DNA of 64,000 bases from Pandoraea anhela (lineage in GTDB: Bacteria; Pseudomonadota; Gammaproteobacteria; Burkholderiales; Burkholderiaceae): the NCBI RefSeq assembly GCF_902459655.1, contig NZ_CABPSB010000002.1, positions 186,001 to 250,000 on the forward strand. The letters run 5' to 3'. Below the pieces are notes generated by a model, which worked only from the letters and a program-made list of their open reading frames with translations, did not search any database and was not told the origin of the DNA. The position numbers and the translations under genes were made by a program. Position 1 is the stretch's first letter; every line of letters begins with the position of its first letter. Of the stretch, positions 25,784 through 35,051 are shown piece after piece.

Positions 25784-27040
25784 ATGAAACGACGCACGCT
25801 ACTCCAGATGGCGGCCCTCTCGGGCGCCGCATCGCTCACCGGCATGGCGCCGAACTTGTTCGCACAGAGCAAGCAGCCCATCAAGGTCGGTATCCTGCAC
25901 TCCCTCTCGGGCACGATGGCCATTTCGGAGACGTCGCTCAAGGATGTCGCGCTCATGACCATCGCCGACATCAATGCCAAGGGCGGCGTGATGGGCCGCC
26001 CGCTCGAAGCCGTGGTCGTCGACCCCGCGTCGAACTGGCCGCTCTTCGCCGAAAAGGCTCGCCAACTGCTCACCAAGGACAAAGTCGCGGCCGTGTTCGG
26101 CTGCTGGACGTCGGTGTCGCGCAAGTCGGTCCTGCCTGTCTTCGAAGAACTCAACGGCCTGCTCTTTTACCCGGTGCAGTACGAAGGCGAAGAGATGTCG
26201 AAGAACGTCTTCTACACCGGCGCCGCACCGAACCAGCAGGCGATTCCCGCCGTGGAATATCTGATGGGCAAGGAAGGCGGCAGCGCCAAGCGTTTCTTCC
26301 TGCTTGGCACCGACTACGTCTATCCGCGCACGACCAACAAGATCCTGCGCGCGTTCCTGCACTCGAAGGGCGTGGCCGACAAGGACATCCAGGAGGTGTA
26401 CACGCCGTTCGGTCACAGCGACTATCAGACCATCGTCGCCAACATCAAGCAGTTCGCTCAGGGCGGCAAGACCACGGTCATCTCGACGATCAACGGCGAC
26501 TCGAACGTGCCGTTCTACAAGGAACTCGGCAACCAGGGCCTGAAAGCGACGGACGTGCCGGTCGTGGCGTTCTCCGTCGGTGAAGAAGAACTGCGCGGCA
26601 TCGACACCAAGCCGCTCGTGGGCCACCTCGCCGCGTGGAACTACTTCATGTCGGTGAAGAACCCGACCAACGATTCGTTCAAGAAGGAGTGGTTCGCGTA
26701 CGTCAAGGCCAAGGGGCTGCCCGGCGGCGAAAAGCGCGTGACGAACGACCCGATGGAAGCCACGTACGTCGGCATGCACATGTGGAAGCAGGCGGTCGAG
26801 AAGGCCGCGAGCACCGATGTCGACAAGGTGCGCACCGCCATGATCGGCCAGACCTTCAAGTCGCCGGACGGCTTCGACATGGTCATGGACGGCAACCACC
26901 ACCTGCACAAGCCGGTGATGATCGGCGAAATCCGCCCTGACGGTCAGTTCAACGTCGTGTGGAAAACGAAGTCGACCGTGCGCGCACAGCCTTGGAGCCC
27001 GTTCATCGCGGGTAACGAAGGCAAGCCCGACAAGGTCTGA
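25784..27040 (+). CDS. urtA: Urea ABC transporter, substrate-binding protein
   Basis: A 418-residue periplasmic binding protein of the branched-chain/amide type, UrtA family. A leader with adjacent arginines (MKRRTLLQMAALSG) ending near PNLFAQ suggests export, possibly by the Tat route. The mature protein starts KQPIKVGILHSLSGTMAISE and has the UrtA-typical FGCWTSVSRKSVLPVFEELNGLLFYPVQYEGEE block. The ATG at 25784 was chosen over a start 219 bases upstream that lies before the sigma-54 promoter. It heads urtABCDE, the high-affinity urea uptake system, next to urease genes. An intercistronic hairpin separates it from urtB. Confidence 0.96.
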   Translation: MKRRTLLQMAALSGAASLTGMAPNLFAQSKQPIKVGILHSLSGTMAISETSLKDVALMTIADINAKGGVMGRPLEAVVVDPASNWPLFAEKARQLLTKDKVAAVFGCWTSVSRKSVLPVFEELNGLLFYPVQYEGEEMSKNVFYTGAAPNQQAIPAVEYLMGKEGGSAKRFFLLGTDYVYPRTTNKILRAFLHSKGVADKDIQEVYTPFGHSDYQTIVANIKQFAQGGKTTVISTINGDSNVPFYKELGNQGLKATDVPVVAFSVGEEELRGIDTKPLVGHLAAWNYFMSVKNPTNDSFKKEWFAYVKAKGLPGGEKRVTNDPMEATYVGMHMWKQAVEKAASTDVDKVRTAMIGQTFKSPDGFDMVMDGNHHLHKPVMIGEIRPDGQFNVVWKTKSTVRAQPWSPFIAGNEGKPDKV

Positions 27041-27057
27041 TCTTCCTTCCATTTCTT

Positions 27058-27088
27058 GCGCCGGCGTCGCACCGACGGCTGCCGGCGC
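27058..27088 (+). promoter_or_regulatory. Intercistronic hairpin urtA-urtB
   Basis: GCGCCGGC (27058-27065) pairs with GCCGGCGC (27081-27088) around 15 bases, just before urtB. Such hairpins after binding-protein genes protect the upstream message and raise the binding protein to permease ratio. Confidence 0.5.
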
Positions 27089-27103
27089 ATGCAGAGGTTT
27101 CGC

Positions 27104-28726
27104 ATGATAACGATAAGACGCTGGACCGCTGCCGCCCTTGTCCTGATCTGTCTGGGCGCTGCGCTGACGACTGCCTCCACGGCCCATGCGGCCGTCACGA
27201 ACGACGATCTCACCGCCCTCGCCGGCGACGACTTCGACGCCAAAGCCCAAGCCATCGATCACCTCGCCGCCGACGCTTCGCCACAGGCCGCGGCGCTGCT
27301 CAAAGCGCTCGCCGACGACTCGGCCGTGACCGTGGGCAACGGCATCGCCATTCAGAAGGACGACAAGTACGTCGACCCGATCACGGGCGCACCGGTCAAA
27401 GCCGACGACGCCGGATCGCTTACGCTCAACAACGTGCTGCGTGCGAAGGTCGCCACGGCCGCCGCCGCCGGCGCCCTGCTCTCGCCCGAGCACGACGCGC
27501 GTGCGCAAGCCATCGACACGATGCTGCAAAACCCGTCGCCCGCGTTCAAGACACGCATCGAGCAAGCGCGCCAGAAAGAGACGGATCCGGCATTGCGCAA
27601 GCGCCTCGATCAACTCTGGGCGCAGTCGGCGCTGCACGACGCGGATCCGAAGAAGCGCCGCGAAGCCATCGACCTGATTGCCGCCGCCGGCGATCCGCAG
27701 ATGCGCGACCTGCTGCTGCCCATCGTTGCCAAACAGGCCGACGGCACCTACGCCGAGCCGGATGCCACCGTGCGCAGCGCCGCCGACATCGCACTCACGC
27801 AGCTCGCCTCGGCACAACGCCGCAGCGAGTTCTTCGGCACGGTCTTCGCCGGCCTGTCGCTCGGCAGCGTGCTGCTGCTCGCCGCCCTCGGGCTGGCGAT
27901 CACCTACGGCCTGATCGGCGTGATCAACATGGCGCACGGCGAATTCCTGATGATCGGCGCCTATGCGACCTATGTCGTGCAGACGCTGTTCCAGCGCTTC
28001 GCCCCCGGCGCGTTCGACCTCTATCTCGTCGCCGCCGTCCCGATTGCGTTTCTGGTGGCGGCCGCCGTCGGCTTCGTGCTGGAGCGCACCGTCATCAAAC
28101 ATTTGTACGGACGTCCGCTCGAGACGCTGCTCACAACCTTCGGTATCAGCCTGCTGCTGATTCAGGCGGTGCGCACGCTGTTCGGGGCGCAGAACGTCGA
28201 AGTCATCAATCCGTCGTGGATGAGCGGCGGCATCGCCGTGCTGCCGAATCTGATGCTGCCGTACAACCGCATCGTGATCCTCGTGTTCGCGCTGGCCGTC
28301 GTGGCGATCACGTGGTCGGTGCTCAATCTCACGCGCCTCGGCCTGTTCATTCGCGCGGTCACGCAAAACCGTGCGATGGCCGCCTGCGTCGGCGTGAAGA
28401 CGGGACGCGTCGACAGCTATGCGTTCGCCTTCGGCGCGGGCATCGCCGGCCTGGGCGGCTGCGCGCTCTCGCAGATCGGCAACGTCGGCCCCGACCTCGG
28501 ACAGAGTTACATCATCGACTCGTTCATGGCCGTGGTGCTCGGCGGCGTGGGTCAGCTCGCGGGGACGATCGTCGGCGCATTCGGTCTGGGCATCGCCAAC
28601 AAGCTGCTCGAACCGGTGTGGGGCGCCGTGCTCGCCAAGATCGCCGTGCTGATCCTGATCGTGCTGTTCATCCAGAAGCGCCCTCAGGGCATGTTCGCGC
28701 TCAAAGGGCGCAGCGCGGAGGCCTGA
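27104..28726 (+). CDS. urtB: Urea ABC transporter, permease subunit UrtB
   Basis: A 540-residue protein. A signal-peptide-like N-terminus and a roughly 210-residue soluble alanine-rich region (residues 25-235) precede a LivH-type permease domain. The permease domain starts at about FFGTVFAGLSLGSVLLLAALG and contains GVINMAHGEFLMIGAY and GLGGCALSQIG. The long N-terminal extension is usual for proteobacterial UrtB. I chose the ATG at 27104, which has AGAGG 8 bases upstream, over ATG codons at 27089 and 27056. urtC starts directly after the stop codon. Together UrtB and UrtC form the membrane pore for urea. Confidence 0.94.
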   Translation: MITIRRWTAAALVLICLGAALTTASTAHAAVTNDDLTALAGDDFDAKAQAIDHLAADASPQAAALLKALADDSAVTVGNGIAIQKDDKYVDPITGAPVKADDAGSLTLNNVLRAKVATAAAAGALLSPEHDARAQAIDTMLQNPSPAFKTRIEQARQKETDPALRKRLDQLWAQSALHDADPKKRREAIDLIAAAGDPQMRDLLLPIVAKQADGTYAEPDATVRSAADIALTQLASAQRRSEFFGTVFAGLSLGSVLLLAALGLAITYGLIGVINMAHGEFLMIGAYATYVVQTLFQRFAPGAFDLYLVAAVPIAFLVAAAVGFVLERTVIKHLYGRPLETLLTTFGISLLLIQAVRTLFGAQNVEVINPSWMSGGIAVLPNLMLPYNRIVILVFALAVVAITWSVLNLTRLGLFIRAVTQNRAMAACVGVKTGRVDSYAFAFGAGIAGLGGCALSQIGNVGPDLGQSYIIDSFMAVVLGGVGQLAGTIVGAFGLGIANKLLEPVWGAVLAKIAVLILIVLFIQKRPQGMFALKGRSAEA

Positions 28727-29929
28727 ATGCAAACGTCGAACTTTCTCCCTGAAGGCGTCAGGCCCGCGATGTCGCTGGATGTCCCGGCGCGTGCGCGACT
28801 GCTGCCCAAACACGTTGCCCCGGCGTTGCTGGCGTTCGTGCTGGCCGTGATGGTGATCGTGCCGGTGTGCGCGCTGGTGCTGCCGGCCACGCATGCGCTG
28901 CACCTGTCGGCCTATGCCATGACGCTCGTGGGCAAGATCATGTGCTACGCCATTGCGGCGCTCGCGCTCGATCTGGTGTGGGGCTACTGCGGCATTCTGA
29001 GTCTGGGCCACGGTCTGTTCTTCGCCCTCGGCGGTTACGCGATGGGGATGTACCTCATGCGCGGTATCGGCCGCGACGGCGTGTACCACAGCGACCTGCC
29101 CGACTTCATGGTGTTTCTCGACTGGAAGTCGCTGCCCTGGTACTGGACCGGCACCGAGCATTTCGCGTGGGCGATGTTCCTCGTCGTTGCGCTGCCCGGC
29201 GTGGTCGCATGGCTCTTCGGTTATCTGGCGTTCCGCTCCCGCGTGAAGGGCGTATATCTGTCGATCATCACGCAGGCGCTCACGTTCGCCGCGATGCTGC
29301 TGTTCTATCGCAACGAGACCGGCTTCGGCGGCAACAACGGTTTCACGGACTTCAAGCGCATTCTGGGTTACTCGATCACTTCCGCGAACACGCGCACCGT
29401 GCTGTTTCTGGTGACGTTCGCGGTACTGATCGGTGCGTTCCTGCTCTGCCGCGCGCTGGTCGTCTCGAAGTTCGGCCGTGTCGTGACCGCGATTCGCGAC
29501 GGCGAGTCGCGCGCCATGTTCCTCGGCTACCGGCCGCTCAGCTACAAGCTGTTCGTGTGGACGCTGTCCGCCATGCTGTGCGGCATTGCCGGCGCGTTGT
29601 ACGTGCCGCAGGTCGGCATCATCAACCCGAGCGAGATGGCGCCGGTGAACTCCATCGAAATGGCGATCTGGGTCGCCATCGGCGGACGCGGCTCGCTCGT
29701 CGGCGCGATTGCCGGCGCGTTCATCGTCAACTGTGCAAAGAGCTTCTTCACCGCCTATTTCGCCGAATACTGGCTGTTCTTCCTCGGCGCGATGTTCGTG
29801 CTGGTGCCGTTGCTGCTGCCGCAAGGCGTGATCGGGCTGGTCTCGCAACGCTCGCGCAAGCGCGCACCGCAGGGTCCGGTCGCCGCCGAGGGCGACGTGC
29901 CCCATTCCGTTTCCGGAGACCGCGCATGA
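28727..29929 (+). CDS. urtC: Urea ABC transporter, permease subunit UrtC
   Basis: A 400-residue LivM-type permease with about eight to ten membrane segments. The signature LDLVWGYCGILSLGHGLFFALGGYAMG (in the third segment) and the later EMAPVNSIEMAIWVAIGGRGSLVGAI block are typical of UrtC. The start ATG immediately follows the urtB stop with no spacer, and the stop overlaps the urtD start by 4 bases (ATGA), so the chain of subunits is translationally coupled. The extreme C-terminus is basic and polar. Confidence 0.95.
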   Translation: MQTSNFLPEGVRPAMSLDVPARARLLPKHVAPALLAFVLAVMVIVPVCALVLPATHALHLSAYAMTLVGKIMCYAIAALALDLVWGYCGILSLGHGLFFALGGYAMGMYLMRGIGRDGVYHSDLPDFMVFLDWKSLPWYWTGTEHFAWAMFLVVALPGVVAWLFGYLAFRSRVKGVYLSIITQALTFAAMLLFYRNETGFGGNNGFTDFKRILGYSITSANTRTVLFLVTFAVLIGAFLLCRALVVSKFGRVVTAIRDGESRAMFLGYRPLSYKLFVWTLSAMLCGIAGALYVPQVGIINPSEMAPVNSIEMAIWVAIGGRGSLVGAIAGAFIVNCAKSFFTAYFAEYWLFFLGAMFVLVPLLLPQGVIGLVSQRSRKRAPQGPVAAEGDVPHSVSGDRA

Positions 29930-30792
29930 GACCCGACTACGACATTCGCTGGCAAGAGGCCGATGCGCCGGATGCCTCCGTGACCGTCAGCGGCGACACC
30001 ACCGGCATGTCGCACCTCGTGGTGCCGGGCGAGATCGACACGTCGCACGGCCTCATCCTCTATCTCGAGAACATCTCCGTGTCGTTCGACGGTTTTCGCG
30101 CGCTGAACGATCTCTCGCTGTCGATCAAGACCGACGAACTGCGCTGCATCATCGGTCCGAACGGCGCGGGCAAGACCACGATGATGGATGTCATCACCGG
30201 CAAGACGCGCCCCGACTCGGGTCGCGCCTTCCTCGGTCAGACCCTCGATCTCTCGCGTCTGGACGAACCGGCGATCGCACAGGCGGGCGTGGGACGCAAG
30301 TTTCAGAAGCCGACGGTGTTCGAGCACCACAGCGTCTGGGAAAACCTCGAACTCGCCTGCGCCGGCGACAAGCGCTGGTTCCACGCCCTGTGGGCGATGC
30401 TCACGCCAACGATGCGACGCCGTATCGAGGAAGTGCTCGCGCTCACGCATCTCGAACATCAGGCGCATGTACGCGCGGGTCAGTTGTCGCATGGGCAGAA
30501 GCAGCGCCTCGAGATCGGCATGTTGTTGATGCAGCAGCCGCAATTGCTGCTGCTCGACGAACCGGCAGCCGGCATGACGGACGAGGAAACGGCACAGTTG
30601 GCCGAATTGCTCAACCGTCTGCGCGGACATTGCTCGATGATGGTGGTCGAGCACGACATGGCGTTCGTCGCCGCGCTTGCCGGCGAGACGGGTCTCGTGA
30701 CGGTGATGGCCGAAGGGCGCGTGCTGGCCGAAGGCACGCTGGACGTGGTGCAACGCGACGAACGCGTGATCGAATCGTACCTGGGACGCTGA
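29926..30792 (+). CDS. urtD: Urea ABC transporter, ATP-binding protein UrtD
   Basis: A 288-residue ABC ATPase of the LivG type. Walker A is GPNGAGKTT, the signature is LSHGQKQRLEIGMLL, and Walker B is LLLLDEPAAGMTDEE. A UrtD-typical N-terminal extension of about 40 residues precedes the ILYLENISVSFDGF strand. It powers urea uptake by UrtBC together with UrtE. The ATG at 29926 overlaps the urtC stop, and urtE begins 2 bases after its own stop. Confidence 0.95.
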   Translation: MRPDYDIRWQEADAPDASVTVSGDTTGMSHLVVPGEIDTSHGLILYLENISVSFDGFRALNDLSLSIKTDELRCIIGPNGAGKTTMMDVITGKTRPDSGRAFLGQTLDLSRLDEPAIAQAGVGRKFQKPTVFEHHSVWENLELACAGDKRWFHALWAMLTPTMRRRIEEVLALTHLEHQAHVRAGQLSHGQKQRLEIGMLLMQQPQLLLLDEPAAGMTDEETAQLAELLNRLRGHCSMMVVEHDMAFVAALAGETGLVTVMAEGRVLAEGTLDVVQRDERVIESYLGR

Positions 30793-30794
30793 CC

Positions 30795-31496
30795 ATGCTG
30801 GAAATTCACGCACTCAATCAGTATTACAGCGGCAGTCACATCCTGCGCAACGTGGAATTCACCGTGCCCGACGCGCAACTCACCGTGCTGCTCGGACGCA
30901 ACGGCGTGGGCAAGACCACGCTGCTCAAGTGCCTCATGGGCGTGGTGCCGGTGAAGTCGGGGAGCATCGCATGGCGTGGCAAGACGCTCACGTCCGCCCC
31001 CTCGTACGCCCGCGTGTCGAGCGGACTGGCGTACGTGCCGCAGGGGCGCGAGATCTTCCCGCGACTGACGGTCGAGGAGAATCTGTTGATCGGGGCAGCG
31101 AGCCGTGCGTCGCGGGAAGCCAAACGCGGTGTGCCGGACGACATTTATGCGCTTTTCCCGGTGCTGCGCGACATGAAGCAGCGGCGCGGCGGCGACCTGT
31201 CCGGCGGACAGCAGCAGCAACTCGCCATCGGACGCGCGCTCATGAGCCACCCGCAACTGCTGATTCTCGACGAACCGACGGAAGGCATTCAGCCGTCGAT
31301 CATCAAGGACATCGGACGGACCTTGCGACGTCTCGTCGACGAGCGCGGCATGACGGTGCTGCTCGTCGAACAGTATTACGATTTTGCGCTCGAACTCGCG
31401 GACCACTATCGCGTGATGAGTCGCGGCGCCATCGTCGCGAGCGGTCTCGGCAAGGACATGGAAGCCGACGGCGTGCGCCACATGGTGGCGGTGTAA
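30795..31496 (+). CDS. urtE: Urea ABC transporter, ATP-binding protein UrtE
   Basis: A 233-residue LivF-type ABC ATPase. It starts MLEIHALNQYYSGSHILRNV, with Walker A GRNGVGKTT, signature LSGGQQQQLAIGRAL, Walker B LLILDEPTEGIQPSII and the UrtE-like EQYYDFALELADHYRVM near the end. It completes the urtABCDE operon. ureD follows in the same direction 147 bases downstream, which suggests one long nitrogen-regulated transcript or a secondary promoter in that gap. Confidence 0.95.
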   Translation: MLEIHALNQYYSGSHILRNVEFTVPDAQLTVLLGRNGVGKTTLLKCLMGVVPVKSGSIAWRGKTLTSAPSYARVSSGLAYVPQGREIFPRLTVEENLLIGAASRASREAKRGVPDDIYALFPVLRDMKQRRGGDLSGGQQQQLAIGRALMSHPQLLILDEPTEGIQPSIIKDIGRTLRRLVDERGMTVLLVEQYYDFALELADHYRVMSRGAIVASGLGKDMEADGVRHMVAV

Positions 31497-31643
31497 CCAC
31501 GCGCCGGTCCGATCGGGATGTCGCGACGTCGCGGCGCGTGATAGATTCGCGCCATGCGTCGCGATATCCGGCGAGGCTGCGCTGCCCTGCCTGCCTTGCC
31601 TCGTTCGCCGACCCGCCCGCGCTTCCGATAGCTTCCGTCTCTC

Positions 31644-32564
31644 ATGAACCCTCTGGACGTTCCTTCCACTGCATCGCCGGCCTGCCCACCGGCGCCCTCG
31701 TCGCCGCCAGCCACCGCCTCATCGGCAACGTCAGCGGCCGGCTGGCATGCCGAGCTGACGCTCGGCTTCGTGCGTCAGCAGGCGCGCACCGTGCTCGCCA
31801 CGCGACGCCACAAGGGGCCGCTGGTCGTGCAGAAGTCGTTGCATCCGGAGGGGCCGGGCATCTGTCATGCCGTCGTCGTGCATCCGCCCGGCGGAATTGC
31901 GGGCGGCGACGCCTTGTCCATCGACATCGACGTCGGCGACGCGGCGCACGCGGTGCTGACGACGCCGGGCGCGACCAAGTGGTACAAGTCGCAGGGCCGC
32001 TTCGGCACGCAGGACATCAGGCTCACCGTGCACGACGGCGCGAAGCTCGACTGGCTGCCGTTGGAAAACATCGTGTTCGAGCATGCGGACGCACGTCAGA
32101 CGATTACCGTGCGACTCGGCGAGAACGCAACGGCGATCGGCTGGGACGCCACGCTGCTCGGCCGTCAGGCGGCCGGCGAACAATGGACGCAGGGCCGCTG
32201 GCGCGCGAACTTCGAGTTGCATGACGCACAGGACCGTCTGCTGTGGGCGGAGCAGGCGGTGCTCGGCGCCGACGACGCCCAGCGCACCGGCGCTACCGGC
32301 CTCGCGGGCTTCCCCGTCTTCGCCGCACTGTGGGCGGTCGGCCCGGCATGTACGCGCGAGTTGGCCGAGTCGATGGCCGACGGGTTGCCGTTCGGCGACG
32401 AGATTCGTGCAGGCATCACCTGCCTGCCGGGCAATGTGCTCGTATTGCGCGTGCTCAGCCACGACATGGAAACGGCGCGCCAGTTGCTGATCGCGCATTG
32501 GCTCAAGCTGCGTCCGCTCGTACACGGGGCACCCGCCGAACCGCTGCGGATCTGGTCGACGTGA
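31644..32564 (+). CDS. ureD: Urease accessory protein UreD
   Basis: A 306-residue urease chaperone that binds the apo-UreABC trimer with UreF and UreG and helps deliver nickel. After a low-complexity Pro/Ala/Ser N-terminus (about 1-32) come the conserved UreD blocks: HPEGPGICHAVVVHPPGGIAGGD, LTTPGATKWYKS and WLPLENIVFEHADA. It is separated from ureA by about 6 kb of unrelated genes, which is unusual because ureD normally adjoins ureA. The function is inferred from family; the protein looks intact. Confidence 0.94.
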   Translation: MNPLDVPSTASPACPPAPSSPPATASSATSAAGWHAELTLGFVRQQARTVLATRRHKGPLVVQKSLHPEGPGICHAVVVHPPGGIAGGDALSIDIDVGDAAHAVLTTPGATKWYKSQGRFGTQDIRLTVHDGAKLDWLPLENIVFEHADARQTITVRLGENATAIGWDATLLGRQAAGEQWTQGRWRANFELHDAQDRLLWAEQAVLGADDAQRTGATGLAGFPVFAALWAVGPACTRELAESMADGLPFGDEIRAGITCLPGNVLVLRVLSHDMETARQLLIAHWLKLRPLVHGAPAEPLRIWST

Positions 32565-32614
32565 AGTCGCAAAGGGCGGACAACGTCCCCCTTTGCCGCT
32601 CACCTGTCACGCCA

Positions 32615-33994
32615 TCACCGGCGCACCGACCTGAACGCCTGACGCAGATCCTGGCTTAGCGTTTCCGGCTGCTCCCATGCCGCGAAGTGGCCGCCCTTGG
32701 CCGGACGGCTGTAGTAGATCAGATTCGGGAACGCCTGTCTGGCCCAACGCTCCGGCGCCTGATACAGCTCGTCGGGGAACGCACTCACCGCGACCGGAAT
32801 CTTGATGCCCTTGGGCGCGAAAAACGCCAGCTTGTTCTCCCAATACAACCGCGCCGACGACACTGCGGTATTCGTGAGCCAGTACAGGGTGATGTTGTCC
32901 AGCACGTCGTCGCGCGACAGCCCTTCACGCTTGCCGTCGAACACGCGGGCGATCAGCTCGTAGCTGCGCGCGTCGTGGTCGAGCATCCACGCCGCGAGGC
33001 CGATCGGCGAATCCTCGATGCCGTACAGCGTTTGCGGGCGCGCCGTCATCTCCTGCGCATATGCCAGGCCGTGCGAGTAGAAGAAGTCGAGTTGCGCATA
33101 GGCGCGCTTTTCGTCGGCCGACAACTCGGCAGGCGCGGGCTGATGCGCATCGAGCGACTTTTGAATCTCGTCGGGCACCGCCCCCGGCATGTTCGTGTGG
33201 ATGGCGAGCAACGCCGGCGGCGCCTGCACCGCCATCTGTTCGGTCACGGCGTCGCCCCAGTCACCGCCCTGCGCAACGTACTGCGCGTACCCGAGCCGAC
33301 GCATCAATTCCGTCCATGCACGCGCAATATGCGCCGGGTCCCAGCCGAGTTCGGTCGGTTTGCCGGAAAAACCGTAGCCCGGCAGCGAGGGAATGACGAC
33401 ATCGAATGCGTCGTCCGCGCGGCCGCCGTGCGCCGTCGGGTTCGTGAGCGGATCGATGATCTTCAACTGCTCGATCACGGACCCCGGCCAGCCGTGCGTC
33501 ACGATGACCGGCAAGGCGTTCTTGTGCTTCGAGCGCACGTGGATAAAGTGAATATCGACGCCATCGATGGTCGTCACAAACTGCGGCAGGGCGTTGAGCT
33601 TTGCCTCCACGCGACGCCAGTCGTAATCGTTCGCCCAATACTGCGCCAACTGCTTCATCGTGGCCAATTGGACGCCTTGCGTGCCATCGCTCACCAGTTC
33701 GCGGTCGGGCCATTTGGTGGCGGCGATGCGCTGACGCAGATCCTTCAGCGACTGATCCGATGCACGGAAGTGAAACGGGCGAATCGACGTGTCGACGGCT
33801 TGCGTCGATGCCGGCGCCACCGACGCCACCGGGGCCGGCCCCGCCGTCTGGGCGGCGTGTGCCCCGGCGGACATGAACAGCCCGATGGACAGCACCGCTG
33901 CCGGGACCGCCAGCAGGCGGGCGGGAAGGCAGGAATGGCAGGAATGGCGGATAAGAAGGGAACGCGTGAGACGCAAGCGTTTTGCGGATTGCAT
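32615..33994 (-). CDS. Exported epoxide hydrolase family protein (alpha/beta hydrolase with EHN domain)
   Basis: A 459-residue hydrolase. A signal-like stretch at about 25-48 (ending GAHAAQ) suggests export. An EHN epoxide-hydrolase N-terminal domain follows (FHFRASDQSLKDLRQRIAATKWP to about residue 170), then an alpha/beta-hydrolase fold. The fold has the oxyanion motif HGWPGS, the nucleophile Asp in GGDWGD and a late HFAAWEQPE histidine, the catalytic pattern of microsomal-type epoxide hydrolases. It lies against the direction of the urease genes, between ureD and the ABC importer. The substrate is unknown. Two copies of a 9-base repeat in the leader encode HSCHSC. Confidence 0.85.
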   Translation of the reverse strand: MQSAKRLRLTRSLLIRHSCHSCLPARLLAVPAAVLSIGLFMSAGAHAAQTAGPAPVASVAPASTQAVDTSIRPFHFRASDQSLKDLRQRIAATKWPDRELVSDGTQGVQLATMKQLAQYWANDYDWRRVEAKLNALPQFVTTIDGVDIHFIHVRSKHKNALPVIVTHGWPGSVIEQLKIIDPLTNPTAHGGRADDAFDVVIPSLPGYGFSGKPTELGWDPAHIARAWTELMRRLGYAQYVAQGGDWGDAVTEQMAVQAPPALLAIHTNMPGAVPDEIQKSLDAHQPAPAELSADEKRAYAQLDFFYSHGLAYAQEMTARPQTLYGIEDSPIGLAAWMLDHDARSYELIARVFDGKREGLSRDDVLDNITLYWLTNTAVSSARLYWENKLAFFAPKGIKIPVAVSAFPDELYQAPERWARQAFPNLIYYSRPAKGGHFAAWEQPETLSQDLRQAFRSVRR

Positions 33995-34016
33995 GTCGGG
34001 GTCTCCGGAGTTCAGG

Positions 34017-34430
34017 TCATCCGACGAGATTGAGCTCGACGTCGATGTTGTTACGGGTCGCCTTGGAATACGGGCAGGTCTGGTGAGCGGCGTCGATCAG
34101 CGAGCGGGCGACATCACGCTCGAGACCGGGCAGGCTGATGTTCAGACGCGCCTGAAGGAAGTACGCGCCATCGGTATTGGCGAGATCGACTTCGGCGTCG
34201 ACGGCCGTGCCGGCGGGCAACGCGATCTTCAGCTTCGCCGCAGCCAGTCCCATCGCGCCGATGAAGCAGGCAGACCAGCCTGCGGCGAACAACTGCTCGG
34301 GGTTGGTGCCCGCGCCGGCGGAGCCGGGCGGAGACAGTTTGACGTCGAGCTTGCTGTCGGAACTGCGCGCCCAGCCGTCGCGGCCGCCGGTGGTGTGGGT
34401 TTTGCCGGTATAGAGCACTGTGCTTGCCAT
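34017..34430 (-). CDS. ohr: Organic hydroperoxide resistance protein (Ohr)
   Basis: A 137-residue OsmC-superfamily thiol peroxidase that reduces organic and fatty-acid hydroperoxides using lipoyl-protein electrons. The reactive pair is Cys55 in GWSACFIGAM and Cys119 in HQTCPYSKAT. The family motif NPEQLFAAGWSACF is complete. It diverges from a MarR-type regulator with two identical-type palindromes in the 162-base intergenic region, the standard ohr/ohrR arrangement. It ends 22 bases before the epoxide hydrolase, so both could share a peroxide-induced transcript. Confidence 0.95.
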   Translation of the reverse strand: MASTVLYTGKTHTTGGRDGWARSSDSKLDVKLSPPGSAGAGTNPEQLFAAGWSACFIGAMGLAAAKLKIALPAGTAVDAEVDLANTDGAYFLQARLNISLPGLERDVARSLIDAAHQTCPYSKATRNNIDVELNLVG

Positions 34431-34479
34431 GATGATTGCCTCTTGAGTTTCGTCGGTGGATATTTCGATTTACTTCGGA

Positions 34480-34565
34480 TCCGATTTCATCGGATGCGAT
34501 GCATATTGCGCCAACATGATCCAAAAGTCAACGCCTTCCGATTAAATCGGATACGATGTATATCG
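34480..34565. promoter_or_regulatory. Paired OhrR-type operators in the ohr-ohrR intergenic region
   Basis: Two 15-base palindromes with arms TCCGAT and ATCGGA sit at 34480-34494 and 34537-34551. Similarity extends rightwards so that 34480-34508 and 34537-34565 match at 24 of 29 positions. One lies nearer ohr and the other nearer ohrR, consistent with repression of both genes by OhrR. Confidence 0.75.
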
Positions 34566-34592
34566 TGAATCCAACAACGGCACCTGACCGAC

Positions 34593-35051
34593 ATGAGCAA
34601 ATCGACGCCTACCGAGGCCCCGCTGCCCAACCTTTCCGACTTTCTATGCTTCGCGGTGTATTCGGCCAATCTGGCCTTCGGCCGGGCCTACAAGCCCATT
34701 CTCGAGGCGCTCGGCATCACCTACACGCAATGGATCGCGATCGTGGCGCTCTGGGAAAACGACCATCTGTCCGTGAAGCAGTTGGGCGAGAAGCTGTTCC
34801 TCGAGTCGAACACGCTCACCCCCATCCTGAAGAAGCTCGAAGAACTCGGATATTTGCGTCGCCAGCGCGACCCCGCCGATGAGCGGCAGGTCATCGTCAG
34901 CCTGACCGACGAGGGCAAACGCCTGCGCAAAAAGGGCGCGCAGCGCGATCTGATCGCCGCGACCGGCCTGGATCCGGAGGAATTCGATCGCACGCAGCAA
35001 GCCATCGCGAAGATGCGCGACAGCTTGCTGAAACACGTCGATCAGGATTGA
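34593..35051 (+). CDS. ohrR: OhrR-type MarR-family organic peroxide sensor/repressor
   Basis: A 152-residue winged-helix dimeric repressor. The N-terminal helix carries the peroxide-sensing cysteine in LSDFLCFAVYSAN (Cys19), as in OhrR proteins, followed by YTQWIAIVALWEND, SVKQLGEKLFLESNTLTPILKKLE (recognition helix) and the RQRDPADERQVIVSLT wing. I find no other cysteine, so it should be a one-Cys sensor needing an external thiol. It diverges from ohr and probably represses both genes through the paired operators until oxidised. Confidence 0.93.
   Translation: MSKSTPTEAPLPNLSDFLCFAVYSANLAFGRAYKPILEALGITYTQWIAIVALWENDHLSVKQLGEKLFLESNTLTPILKKLEELGYLRRQRDPADERQVIVSLTDEGKRLRKKGAQRDLIAATGLDPEEFDRTQQAIAKMRDSLLKHVDQD

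Noticed and set aside
25799-29905. 1368-codon open frame on the minus strand
   Set aside because: The longest frame in the window, but it is wholly antisense to urtABC, rich in His/Arg/Gln/Glu and lacks any domain; codon-position bias of the urt genes produces it.
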